64,000 nucleotides of DNA from Desulfobacula sp. GTDB lineage: Bacteria > Desulfobacterota > Desulfobacteria > Desulfobacterales > Desulfobacteraceae. A program made the position numbers and the translations under genes. Position 1 is the first letter of the stretch; every line of letters begins with the position of its first letter. Below are positions 27,243-35,704 of this stretch, in pieces. The notes under the pieces were generated by a model. The model was not told the DNA's origin. It saw nothing but the letters and a program-made list of their open reading frames with translations, and ran no database searches. Location: the NCBI GenBank assembly GCA_023701135.1, contig JAMPXP010000006.1, forward strand, positions 124,001-188,000. The letters are read 5' to 3'.

Positions 27243-28346
27243 ATGACGATTTCATCTACGGGAAACAGTTCGCTGGAAAAGATCACAAACTCCTATCAAT
27301 CCAGCGATACGGAAAAAACAAATAAGGAAGACGCCCTGGGCCGGGATGCATTTTTAACCATGTTGGTGGCTCAGCTTGAGAACCAGGACCCATTAAACCC
27401 CATGGACGGAACGGATTTTTCCGCCCAGTTGGCCCAATTTTCCCAGCTTGAGCAATTGATCAATCTGAATGATTCCATGGACAGCCTTGCCGCTTCATTT
27501 GGTGAAAATTCAGAAGGGGATGCCCTGACCTATATCGGGAAGCAGGTCACGGGCAATGTGGATACCATGACCGTGGATGAGGGAGCCGTCTCGGGCGGGT
27601 TTTATAATCTGTCAAAGGCTGCCGATGTCATGGTCTCCATTGCCGATGCCGACGGAAAAACCGTCAAGACCCTTTATCCCGGGCAGCAGACCGCAGGATC
27701 CCACCTTATTTCCTGGGATGGGACAGACAACAACGGCGATGCGGTTGAAGACGGGAATTATACCTATACGGTTCTGGCCAATACCGGTTCAGGATATAAG
27801 GAGGTGCCGTCCAGCATTACCGGGACGGTGAGCGGCGTCGCTTATAATGACGGCAAAGCCTATCTGGTGGTCCAGGGCATCCTTCTTGATCTCGATTCGG
27901 TGACGGCGGTTTCGAATGTTGATACCTCCGGCGAATCAGAATCTGCATTAACCTATCTGGGAAAAACCGTGACCTCCAATTCCCCCATCATCCTGGTGGA
28001 GGACGGTGACGTATCCGGTGATGAACTTAATTTTAAGCTGGATGCAAAGAACGAGGTCAAGATCAATATTTACGATGTTTATGATGAATTGGTCAAGACC
28101 ATTACCGTGCCTGCTGAAGATACCGTTGCCGGAGAAAACAAGGTTGAATGGAACGGGCTCTCCGATTCCGGTTACAAGGCAGAGGACGGTTTGTATTATT
28201 ATACAGTTAAGGCGGATTCAAACTATGCAAAAACCCCTGTATCCGAAGAGGTCTCGGGCATTAAATACGTGAACGGAGGCCAGTACCTGGTCATGAAAGA
28301 CAGCGGACGACTGGTTTCCCTGTCCACCATTACCGGCATCAATTAA
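27243..28346 (+). CDS. flgD: hook-capping protein FlgD with duplicated Ig/Tudor-like domains
   Basis: The 367-residue scaffold caps the growing hook. The N-terminal signature is FLTMLVAQLENQDPLNPMDG (about residues 36-55). Two similar C-terminal units follow, at about 94-232 and 235-367, starting ALTYIGKQVT and ALTYLGKTVT. Each has an Ig-like part with a WDG/WNG turn and a last strand of the KAYLVVQG/QYLVMKD type. FlgD normally has about 220-240 residues and one such unit, so this is a duplication. It lies between fliK and a 936-residue flgE. Confidence 0.93.
   Translation: MTISSTGNSSLEKITNSYQSSDTEKTNKEDALGRDAFLTMLVAQLENQDPLNPMDGTDFSAQLAQFSQLEQLINLNDSMDSLAASFGENSEGDALTYIGKQVTGNVDTMTVDEGAVSGGFYNLSKAADVMVSIADADGKTVKTLYPGQQTAGSHLISWDGTDNNGDAVEDGNYTYTVLANTGSGYKEVPSSITGTVSGVAYNDGKAYLVVQGILLDLDSVTAVSNVDTSGESESALTYLGKTVTSNSPIILVEDGDVSGDELNFKLDAKNEVKINIYDVYDELVKTITVPAEDTVAGENKVEWNGLSDSGYKAEDGLYYYTVKADSNYAKTPVSEEVSGIKYVNGGQYLVMKDSGRLVSLSTITGIN
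27519..28343 (+). repeat. internal duplication in flgD
   Basis: Two units of about 140 and 133 codons start at 27522 and 27945. Paired anchors are ALTYIGKQVT/ALTYLGKTVT, VKTLYPG/VKTITVP, ISWDGTD/VEWNGLS, YTYTVLA/YYYTVKA and VSGVAYNDG/VSGIKYVNG. The copies have diverged, so the duplication is old. Confidence 0.8.
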
Positions 28347-28408
28347 GAGGACGCCTTTTGCTTATGAAAAATCAATGCGTTTGTGTTTAAATAATTAGGA
28401 GAGAAATT

Positions 28409-31219
28409 ATGTCGTTATCAAGTTCACTTTTTACAGGTACCAGCGGGTTGAAGAATATGGGAAATGCCCTTCAGGTGGTGGGTAATAATATTTCCAATTT
28501 GAATACCATCGGGTTTAAGAAAGGACGAACCACCTTTGCCGATACCCTGTATGAAAATGTGGCAACCCAGGCTGGTACCGCCCAGATGGGCCGCGGTATG
28601 GCTGTTGGGGATGTGTCGCAGAATTTTGCCCAGGGGTCCTTTGAATCCACGGGCAATACAACGGATCTCTCCATTGGCGGTGACGGATTCTTTATCATGC
28701 GCCAGTCCAATTCCGACAATATGTTTTATACCCGGGCCGGCAATTTTTATTTTGATAAGTCGGGACAGCTCGTAAACCCGGAAGGATATGTGGTTCAGGG
28801 CTGGAACCTGGATGATGAGACCGGTGAGGATGTGGGCTCCATCACCGATCTTGTGCTGGCGGAATTTACCAGCCCGCCCAAAAAAACAGAAACCGTCACC
28901 GCCATCACCAATCTGGATGCCGATGCCTTATCCAAGGCGGTTGTTCTTTCCAATGTATGGGATTCCGGAGATACCCCCTATATCGCTTCAGGAAACTATG
29001 AATACCAGACCGTTGTCAAAGCCTACGATTCCCTGGGCTCCACCCATGATATTACCATTACCTATGATAAAAAATCCGGGACGGAATGGGAATATATCGT
29101 GACCATGAATCCGGAAGAAGACAACCGGAACCTGGTCCAGAATACCGATTCCAAGGGCCTCCTGGCACGGGGGACCATCAAGTTTTCCCAGAGTTCCGGG
29201 GACATCCTGGATTTTACCATGAGTGAATTCACCGGACGCCTTGGAAATTTCACGGCCAACGGGGTCAATACCGCGGAAAATGTTGATTATGAGATTGCCG
29301 ATTATGATGCCTTACCTCTGGACGGCTATGGCTTCAGCCTTGAATTTGACGGTTCTTCCTGGTCTTTCACCGATGTGAACAACGACGGCCTCATCACAGC
29401 CATTGACCTGCCGCCCAATTACAGCAATGCCAAAATCGTCTATTCCGATAATCAGAACATCTATCTGACCCTGACCCCGGAAGATGCAGCCGATGTGGAG
29501 CCGGATTTGAGAATCAAGCTGGCCCAGCCAGCCGTTGCCACAGACAATATCGGCTTTGATATCAATAATCAAAACGGTCTTCATATCCAGGGAATTGAAG
29601 GACTGACCTATTTCGGCGATGCCGCCAATGACAATACCACCCTTGAAATCAATGCCCCGGGCGTGATGACCAAGGATTCCTCCGACCTGAGCATAGTATG
29701 GAATCCCGTTGCAGAACGGTGGTACTGGAGCAACCCGGCTTCGGCCTATTCAGCCGGCACCCTGGTGACAGGGGTTTCCACCAATGATCCCGCCAATGTC
29801 GATATCAACGACGTGAATTTCACCTATGCCAATGTTGAGGACATGACCATGGTGGCCGCCGATATCAGCCTGATATTTGACGCAAGACTCAACCTAGGTA
29901 CCGGCGGCTGGGACTGGAACCTGCCCTTGAAGGATGCGGATTTTGTAAATGAAACCTTTACTTTTTTACCGACCAATGATCCGGTATTGAGCATCATCTC
30001 CGCTTCTTCCAATGAGGGTGAGGGGGCCATGGCCACCACTGATACGGCAGGCACGGCAACCAGTGTCAGCCTGTTCTGGGACGGTACCTCTTGGGCTGCC
30101 AGCGCCGGTGGCGGCACCACCGGCCTTGCCATTGACACGGCATTGAGTTCCAATACCCAGATTCAGCTCCAGATCTGGGAAACCACCAATACGGCCAGTA
30201 CCAGCGTGATCCGGTATACCTTTGGATCAGCCCTGACAACGGCTGCGGGACAGAGCATCGCCTTCCAGATTGACCCGTCTCCCCCCCTGGAATATCCCAA
30301 TGCCGTCCTGAGTACCACCGGGTCCTTTGCCACGGGGATTGCCATTGATTTTGACGCCGACCAGACCAATGATATTGAATTCAATGTCACGGCCGGTGGC
30401 GGCACCATCGGCGCCAACGACAGTTTCAGATTTACCACCAACCCCAACAGTATCCCCATTGAATATCCCGATGCCACCCTCAAGGGAGACCAGACCGAAG
30501 CCGTCATCGACCTTGACGGGTCCGGCAATGAATCAGACAAGCGGGATATTGTATTTTCCTTTACCGATCCCTTAAAATACGGCACCAGCACCCACCCCTA
30601 CAATGACCGCAGTGTCATCTCCTTTGACATCAAGGGGTCCACGGCCTGGACGGAAATTTCAAAGGATGAGATTAAAAAAACCGGGTATTATGAGTTTACT
30701 GTGGATTTTCTGGGCGGGGAATTCGGCACCACGGAAACCGATATCAAGCTCGATATCGGAACCAAATATGACGGCATCAATTTCGTCAATGATTCCCTAT
30801 CCACCACCCAGTACGCCAAATCCTCCTCCACCATTTTCCAGGATGCCGACGGGTATGCCGCCGGTGACCTCCAGGGGGTTGATGTGGCCTCGGATGGAAT
30901 CCTGACCGGTATTTATTCCAACGGGCAGTTGATCCCTCTTTTCAGGATCGGGCTTGCTAAATTTCTAAACAATTACGGCCTTTCCAGTGAGGGCGGGAAC
31001 CTTTTCCGGGAAACCCGGGCAAGCGGGGGAGCCATCACCAATAAACCCGGTGAAAACGGACTCGGAACCCTGGCACCCAATTCCCTTGAAATGTCCAATG
31101 TGGATATTTCCGAAGAATTTGTGGCCATGATTGTCAACCAGAGAGGATTCCAGGCCAATTCAAAAACAGTGACCACTGTGGATGAAATGATGCAGACGGT
31201 CATTAATATGAAACGGTAA
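28409..31219 (+). CDS. flgE: flagellar hook protein FlgE, enlarged
   Basis: The 936-residue hook subunit is over twice the about 400 residues of enteric FlgE. The conserved ends are clear: N-terminal GTSGLKNMGNALQVVGNNIS with GGDGFFIM, and C-terminal NSLEMSNVDISEEFVAMIVN with QANSKTVTTVDEMMQTVINM. The extra mass lies between about residues 290 and 830, as beta-rich, Asp/Asn/Thr-rich sequence. It contains a dockerin-like calcium-loop pattern (DVNNDGLITAID, residues 322-333) and WDG/IDFD-type elements also seen in FlgK and FlgL. The AGGAGAG ribosome site is good. Confidence 0.95.
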   Translation: MSLSSSLFTGTSGLKNMGNALQVVGNNISNLNTIGFKKGRTTFADTLYENVATQAGTAQMGRGMAVGDVSQNFAQGSFESTGNTTDLSIGGDGFFIMRQSNSDNMFYTRAGNFYFDKSGQLVNPEGYVVQGWNLDDETGEDVGSITDLVLAEFTSPPKKTETVTAITNLDADALSKAVVLSNVWDSGDTPYIASGNYEYQTVVKAYDSLGSTHDITITYDKKSGTEWEYIVTMNPEEDNRNLVQNTDSKGLLARGTIKFSQSSGDILDFTMSEFTGRLGNFTANGVNTAENVDYEIADYDALPLDGYGFSLEFDGSSWSFTDVNNDGLITAIDLPPNYSNAKIVYSDNQNIYLTLTPEDAADVEPDLRIKLAQPAVATDNIGFDINNQNGLHIQGIEGLTYFGDAANDNTTLEINAPGVMTKDSSDLSIVWNPVAERWYWSNPASAYSAGTLVTGVSTNDPANVDINDVNFTYANVEDMTMVAADISLIFDARLNLGTGGWDWNLPLKDADFVNETFTFLPTNDPVLSIISASSNEGEGAMATTDTAGTATSVSLFWDGTSWAASAGGGTTGLAIDTALSSNTQIQLQIWETTNTASTSVIRYTFGSALTTAAGQSIAFQIDPSPPLEYPNAVLSTTGSFATGIAIDFDADQTNDIEFNVTAGGGTIGANDSFRFTTNPNSIPIEYPDATLKGDQTEAVIDLDGSGNESDKRDIVFSFTDPLKYGTSTHPYNDRSVISFDIKGSTAWTEISKDEIKKTGYYEFTVDFLGGEFGTTETDIKLDIGTKYDGINFVNDSLSTTQYAKSSSTIFQDADGYAAGDLQGVDVASDGILTGIYSNGQLIPLFRIGLAKFLNNYGLSSEGGNLFRETRASGGAITNKPGENGLGTLAPNSLEMSNVDISEEFVAMIVNQRGFQANSKTVTTVDEMMQTVINMKR

Positions 31220-31470
31220 TTAAACGAGAGATCAAACAGGGGAAGCACGGATATGAACTCCGGGTTTCCCCTGTCAGCTTTCTGACGGGATACCGGCCCC
31301 GTTGACAGACCTTTTTTTTTCCATCCTTACCGGGTTCCCATATTCTTGATTAAACTCCGCCCCTTCAAATAAATTAAATGTTTTGCAAATCAGGGCCAGT
31401 GAATTTATACTGGGCTCTAAAGCCGTTTTACCATCCCGGTGATGGGAAAACATGAAAAATATGGCATCCC
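31220..31470 (+). other. gap after flgE with weak terminator-like structure
   Basis: Together with the fliL leader, 31220-31531 is 312 bases without a gene. ACAGGGGAA and TTCCCCTGT form a 9-bp stem with a loop of about 20 bases soon after the flgE stop. A run of nine T lies near 31311-31319. These could end flgE transcription, but the stem and the T-run are not adjacent. Apart from the sigma-54 promoter at 31471, I see nothing else here. Confidence 0.35.
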
Positions 31471-31485
31471 TGGCACAGGGATTGC
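31471..31485 (+). promoter_or_regulatory. sigma-54 promoter before fliL operon
   Basis: TGGCACAGGGATTGC is the closest match in the window to the TGGCAC-N5-TTGC consensus. The predicted transcription start is near 31497, about 35 bases before the GTG start at 31532. It lies inside a longer in-frame extension of fliL, which argues against the upstream start codons at 31439 and 31442. Confidence 0.82.
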
Positions 31486-31531
31486 TAATCTTTGGGATAC
31501 GGCAGATAATCCATTAATATCAGGAGATCCT

Positions 31532-32158
31532 GTGACCGCAAAAACCCTGAAAGAAATGAAAAATGATCCTGATGCAGACCTGTCCGACGATGGCCTTGAA
31601 TCCCCTTTGGCCGGGACGGGAAAAAGCCGGATCAAAGGGCTGGCGGCAGGTGTGTCTGTTAGGATAAAGGGGCTTGGTAAGACATTTTTCAGCTCAAAAA
31701 AAGTCGTTATGATCACGGCAGCCGGGATAATTCTATTAATCGGAGGGATAACCGGAACCCTGTTTTTTCTCGGCAAAAGTCCTGAAAGCGACCAGAATAC
31801 TCAGAAGAAAGAAGCTTCCCAAGCGGCTGCTCCCTTGATCGCCCCGGCTGTTTTTGAAGATATTGTTGCATTGGCGCCCTTTGAACGTCTCCGGCTTAAG
31901 AACGGTTCAAGCATGACGCTTATCAGTATAAACCTGTCTTTGGAGCTGACCGACAGCCGTTATAAGCATGAGGTTCATGCCGTGGAAGACAAGATCCGGC
32001 AAATCGTTACAACTCAGGTAGAGGGAATGAGCTGGCTGGAATTGAGAAATCCGGAAGGGAAAATCATGCTTAAATATGATCTGCTCAAACGGATAAATTC
32101 AATTTTTCCTGAAACCGTGATCCGAAATATTTACTATACAAACTTTTTAATGCAGTGA
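31532..32158 (+). CDS. fliL: FliL-like basal-body protein
   Basis: This 208-residue inner-membrane protein has a cytoplasmic N-terminal part (about 65 residues), one membrane segment (VVMITAAGIILLIGGITGTLFFL) and a periplasmic FliL domain (about 110-208). The domain includes FERLRLKNGSSMTLISINLS, HEVHAVEDKIRQIVTTQ and a C-terminal INSIFPETVIRNIYYTNFLM. FliL surrounds the stator and supports its function. I chose GTG 31532 because CAGGAG lies 5 bases upstream and a sigma-54 promoter is 47 bases upstream. It is first in the 14-kb fliL-to-flhX operon. Confidence 0.85.
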   Translation: MTAKTLKEMKNDPDADLSDDGLESPLAGTGKSRIKGLAAGVSVRIKGLGKTFFSSKKVVMITAAGIILLIGGITGTLFFLGKSPESDQNTQKKEASQAAAPLIAPAVFEDIVALAPFERLRLKNGSSMTLISINLSLELTDSRYKHEVHAVEDKIRQIVTTQVEGMSWLELRNPEGKIMLKYDLLKRINSIFPETVIRNIYYTNFLMQ

Positions 32159-32165
32159 TGAATCT

Positions 32166-33158
32166 ATGAGCGAAATACTATCCCAGGATGAAGTTGACAG
32201 TCTACTCGACGGATTGGATTCAGGTGAAGTTGAAGCGGTAAAGGATAAAGCCAAGCCTGAAAAAATTGACGGCATTATTGCCTATGATTTTACTAGTCAG
32301 GACAAGGTTGTCCGGGCCAGAATGCCGACCTTTGACGTTATCAACGAGAGGCTTTCAAGAGAGGTCCGGGCTACCCTTTCTTCTTTGCTGCAAACCAATG
32401 TGGATGTCAGCGCCAATCCCTTTGATACCTTGAAATTTTCGGAATTTGTCCGAAGCCTTCCGGTTCCGACCAGCCTCCATGTGTTCAGGATGGAACCGTT
32501 AAGGGGCCACGGCCTGATTGTCCTTGAAAGCCAGTTGGTGTACAATCTGATCGATACATTTTTCGGGGGTGAGGCCCTTGGTAAAGCCAGGGTGGAGGGC
32601 CGGGAATTTACCAATATCGAAGAAGTTATGATCAAAAAAGCCGTGGTGGCGGTTTTGAAAAATATCGAAGCTTCCTGGGCGCCCATTGAACCGGTGAGAA
32701 CGACCCTGATCCGGTCGGAAATGAATCCCCAGTTTACCGCCATTGTCCTTCCCACGGACCTGGTTCTTGTAACCCGGTTTGAGATCGAACTGGAGCAGTC
32801 GGCGGGAAATCTGGTGGTCTGCTATCCCTATTCCATGATCGAACCCATGAGAAATAAATTGTCTTCCGGTGTCCAGGCCGAAGTGGAAGAAATCGATACC
32901 AACTGGAGAAAAATGATCCGGGAGGTCATCCTTGAATCAGAAGTTGTTTTGAGAATAGAACTCGGTAAAACGGAAATTACAGGTGAAAGACTGATATATA
33001 TGCAAAAGGGCGATATTATTCAACTCGATAATGACGCCTGCGATCCCTTGATCTGCTATGTGGACGGGCTCGCGAAATTGAAAGGCTATGCAGGCGTACA
33101 AAGAGGATTCCAGGCATTTCAGGTAAACGAAAAAATCATAACCGATTGTGAGGGGTAA
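32166..33158 (+). CDS. fliM: flagellar switch protein FliM
   Basis: The 330-residue C-ring protein has the N-terminal CheY-P-binding peptide ILSQDEVDSLLDGL (residues 4-17), a middle domain that contacts FliG (about 45-225, with SLHVFRMEPLRGHGL and DTFFGG) and a C-terminal SpoA domain that pairs with FliN. Its N-terminal motif is the template for the seven motif copies in the 514-residue protein at 41706-43250. It follows fliL by 7 bases and precedes fliN by 2 bases. Confidence 0.97.
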   Translation: MSEILSQDEVDSLLDGLDSGEVEAVKDKAKPEKIDGIIAYDFTSQDKVVRARMPTFDVINERLSREVRATLSSLLQTNVDVSANPFDTLKFSEFVRSLPVPTSLHVFRMEPLRGHGLIVLESQLVYNLIDTFFGGEALGKARVEGREFTNIEEVMIKKAVVAVLKNIEASWAPIEPVRTTLIRSEMNPQFTAIVLPTDLVLVTRFEIELEQSAGNLVVCYPYSMIEPMRNKLSSGVQAEVEEIDTNWRKMIREVILESEVVLRIELGKTEITGERLIYMQKGDIIQLDNDACDPLICYVDGLAKLKGYAGVQRGFQAFQVNEKIITDCEG

Positions 33159-33160
33159 CC

Positions 33161-33493
33161 ATGACGGAAGAAAGCATTAAGGATGAATCCCGGGAAACTG
33201 TGGATGAGACGGAAGCCAGGGGAGAAAGGGAGCTTGATTTTATTCTGGATATCCCTTTGGAACTTTCGGTGGAACTCGGCAAGGCAAAATTGTTGGTGAA
33301 TGATCTTCTTCAATTGGGGCAGGGGTCCATTATCGAATTGAATAAGCTTGCCGGTGAACCTCTGGAAGTTTATATCAACAGAAAACTCATTGCCAGGGGA
33401 GAAGTCGTTGTGGTGAATGAAAAATTCGGTGTCCGGCTCACGGATGTCATCACACCCATTGACAGGGTTAAATCTCTGGCATCGGCAGAATGA
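33161..33493 (+). CDS. fliN: flagellar switch protein FliN
   Basis: This 110-residue C-ring subunit consists of an acidic, variable 25-residue N terminus and one SpoA domain: LDIPLELSVELGKAKL, QGSIIELNKLAGEPLEVYIN and VVVNEKFGVRLTDVI. Unlike some FliN/FliY proteins it carries no CheY-binding motif at its N terminus. It overlaps fliO by 4 bases (ATGA). Confidence 0.96.
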   Translation: MTEESIKDESRETVDETEARGERELDFILDIPLELSVELGKAKLLVNDLLQLGQGSIIELNKLAGEPLEVYINRKLIARGEVVVVNEKFGVRLTDVITPIDRVKSLASAE

Positions 33494-33867
33494 ATACCCC
33501 TTCGGAGATATGGGTGGCCTTTGCCAGAACATTTTCCATGCTCGTTTTGGTTCTGGCGGTTCTTATATTGGTATTCTATTTGATCAAAAAATTTTCAACC
33601 CTGAACCATTTCAAGGGCGGCAAGGATCATATCCGGATCATGTCGGTCCATCATTTTTCTGCAAAGGAGAAGCTTGTGCTGGTGGACGTGATGGGAGATA
33701 TTCTTTTGTTGGGGGTCACTCCGCAGAATATTACAAAGCTGTCTTCCGTGGATCACCCCATTGACCCCTCACCCCATGAGCCGAAAGCCCCTTTCAGGTT
33801 TTCAGATTTTTTAAGCCGGAAGCTCGGCAATCGGGAAGCAAAAATCAATGAAGACATCAACACATAA
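33490..33867 (+). CDS. fliO: flagellar export-gate assembly protein FliO
   Basis: This 125-residue protein has one membrane segment (FSMLVLVLAVLILVFYLIKK, about residues 13-32) and a cytoplasmic FliO domain with HIRIMSVHHFSAKEKLVLVD and DILLLGVTPQNI. FliO helps FliP assemble. The identification rests on domain pattern, size and position between fliN and fliP. It overlaps the next gene by 20 bases. Confidence 0.9.
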   Translation: MNTPSEIWVAFARTFSMLVLVLAVLILVFYLIKKFSTLNHFKGGKDHIRIMSVHHFSAKEKLVLVDVMGDILLLGVTPQNITKLSSVDHPIDPSPHEPKAPFRFSDFLSRKLGNREAKINEDINT

Positions 33868-34627
33868 ATATCTCGTCCGTCTTAAGCTTATGGTACTCGT
33901 TCTCTTGCTTGTGATGCTGGCAAGCCCCTCTGTCTTTGCCGTGACCTTCCCCATTCCATCCCTTCAATTGAATGTGGAAACCGCCAAAACCCCGGAAGAG
34001 GTTGTGGTGGTTCTTGAAATTATCGCCCTTCTGACCATCCTGGCCCTGGCCCCGGCCATCCTAATTCTCATGACCCCCTTTACCAGACTGGTGGTGGTCT
34101 TCCATTTTTTGCGTCAGGCCATGGGGATTCAGACCAGCCCTCCCAACCAGGTAATTATGGGCCTGGCCCTGTTCATGACCTTTTTTATCATCAAACCCGT
34201 GGCTCTGGAGGTTTATGAACAATCCCTGAATCCCTATCTGGAACGTCAACTGACCTATGACAAGGCTTTTGAACAGGCCCAGGTACCCATTCGAAAATAC
34301 CTTCTGCTCAATACCCGGGAAAACGATATCGCCCTTTTTGTCAAAGGGGCGGATATGAAAAAGCCGGAAACAAGGGAGGATGTGTCTTTACTGGTGCTGA
34401 TTCCCGCCTATGTTATCAGTGAACTGAAAACCGCTTTTATCATCGGTTTTATTCTTTATATTCCCTTTCTCGTTATCGATATGGTGGTGGCTTCCGTACT
34501 TTTGGCCATGGGTATGATGATGCTTCCGCCGGTCATGATATCTTTGCCCTTCAAGCTCATGCTCTTTGTCCTGGTGGATGGCTGGCATTTGATTTGCGGA
34601 TCACTTCTGAAAAGTTTCGGAGTATAA
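33848..34627 (+). CDS. fliP: flagellar export-gate protein FliP
   Basis: The 259-residue export-gate subunit has a cleavable signal peptide (LVLLLVMLASPSVFA), then membrane segments starting at IIALLTILALAPAILILMT. Signature stretches are FTRLVVVFHFLRQAMGIQT, PPNQVIMGLALFMTFF and FLVIDMVVASVLLAMGMMML. These are diagnostic for FliP/SctR. It is followed 2 bases later by fliQ. Confidence 0.97.
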   Translation: MKTSTHKYLVRLKLMVLVLLLVMLASPSVFAVTFPIPSLQLNVETAKTPEEVVVVLEIIALLTILALAPAILILMTPFTRLVVVFHFLRQAMGIQTSPPNQVIMGLALFMTFFIIKPVALEVYEQSLNPYLERQLTYDKAFEQAQVPIRKYLLLNTRENDIALFVKGADMKKPETREDVSLLVLIPAYVISELKTAFIIGFILYIPFLVIDMVVASVLLAMGMMMLPPVMISLPFKLMLFVLVDGWHLICGSLLKSFGV

Positions 34628-34629
34628 TC

Positions 34630-34899
34630 ATGACTCCTGAATTTGTGGTGGAACTTGCAACGGAGGCCATTACCCTGACGATTCTTCTTTCCATGCCCAT
34701 GCTGGGTCTCGGCCTTGCCGTGGGGCTTATGGTCAGTGTTTTCCAGGCCGTTACCCAGATCCAGGAAATGACCCTGACCTTTGTTCCTAAAATTTTGGCG
34801 GTTTTCATCGGACTTTTGTTTGCCGCTCCCTGGATGCTGGAAAAAATCACAAGTTTTACCATTCATCTGATTGAAAATATACCGGCTTATATCAGATAG
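34630..34899 (+). CDS. fliQ: flagellar export-gate protein FliQ
   Basis: The 89-residue protein has two hydrophobic helices. Typical FliQ sequence is MTPEFVVELATEAITLTILL at the start and GLMVSVFQAVTQIQEMTLTF in the loop. The ATG at 34630 is chosen because it lies just after the fliP stop with GGAG upstream; an in-frame codon at 34594 lies within fliP. Confidence 0.95.
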   Translation: MTPEFVVELATEAITLTILLSMPMLGLGLAVGLMVSVFQAVTQIQEMTLTFVPKILAVFIGLLFAAPWMLEKITSFTIHLIENIPAYIR

Positions 34900-34909
34900 G
34901 GAGTTCTTG

Positions 34910-35698
34910 ATGGAGATTCTGAATGTCATCGATCCGGATCAATTCAGGGCATACATGCTGGTTCTCTTGAGGATCAGCATCTTTCTCTTCATGCTGCCCG
35001 TATTTTCGTCAACGGTTTTCCCGGATAGACTGAAAATGGGATTTGCCCTCGTGGTTTCCCTGCTGGTGTATTCAGTGGTGGAAATCGATCTGTCCAGGTT
35101 TCCCATGAATGTTGTGTCCACCGGACTTTTGATTCTGGCGGAAGCCATGATCGGGGTGACCCTGGGCCTGTGCATGCGGATGTTTTTTGCCTCGGTCCAG
35201 CTTGCAGGTCAGATCATCGGTTTCCAGATGGGATATGCCATGATCAATGTGCTGGATCCCCAGACCGGAGCCAATGTTTCCATCATGGATCAGTTTGGAT
35301 ACTGGGTCTGTATTGTTGTTTTCCTTCTCTTAAACGGCCATCATATTATATTTCTGGCGGCCGTTGACAGCTTTAAAATTGTTCCCGTGGGGTTTTTCAT
35401 GATGCACGGGGCCTTGCCGGCAAAGGTCATCGAGATCGGTGCCCAACTGTTTGTATTATCCGTAAAAATCGGCGCCCCGGTAATTGTTGCGCTGTCCTTT
35501 GTCAGTGTGGGCTTCGGCCTTGTGGCAAAATTTTCTCCCCAGATGAATGTCATGATCGTGGCCTTCCCGCTTCAGATTATTACAGGCCTCACCCTTTTCG
35601 GGCTTACACTTCAGATCGTCGTCATCGTGACCCGGACCTATGTATCTGAATTAAGAGGCTTGTTGATGTGGTTTCTTTTTTATATGGGCGGGGGATAA
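34910..35698 (+). CDS. fliR: flagellar export-gate protein FliR
   Basis: The 262-residue integral membrane protein has about six hydrophobic segments. Recognisable FliR stretches are MLVLLRISIFLFMLPVFSS near the start, EAMIGVTLGLCMRMFFASVQ and GQIIGFQMGYAMINVLDPQ. The ATG at 34910 follows GGGAG; the frame is open upstream to 34871 inside fliQ. It is 6 bases before flhB. Confidence 0.95.
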   Translation: MEILNVIDPDQFRAYMLVLLRISIFLFMLPVFSSTVFPDRLKMGFALVVSLLVYSVVEIDLSRFPMNVVSTGLLILAEAMIGVTLGLCMRMFFASVQLAGQIIGFQMGYAMINVLDPQTGANVSIMDQFGYWVCIVVFLLLNGHHIIFLAAVDSFKIVPVGFFMMHGALPAKVIEIGAQLFVLSVKIGAPVIVALSFVSVGFGLVAKFSPQMNVMIVAFPLQIITGLTLFGLTLQIVVIVTRTYVSELRGLLMWFLFYMGGG

Positions 35699-35704
35699 GA
35701 GAAG

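Noticed and set aside
28347-28408. Sigma-54 promoter directly before flgE
   Set aside because: AGG and TTTTGC elements are present, but the spacing is one base short; flgE is more simply transcribed from the fliK promoter.
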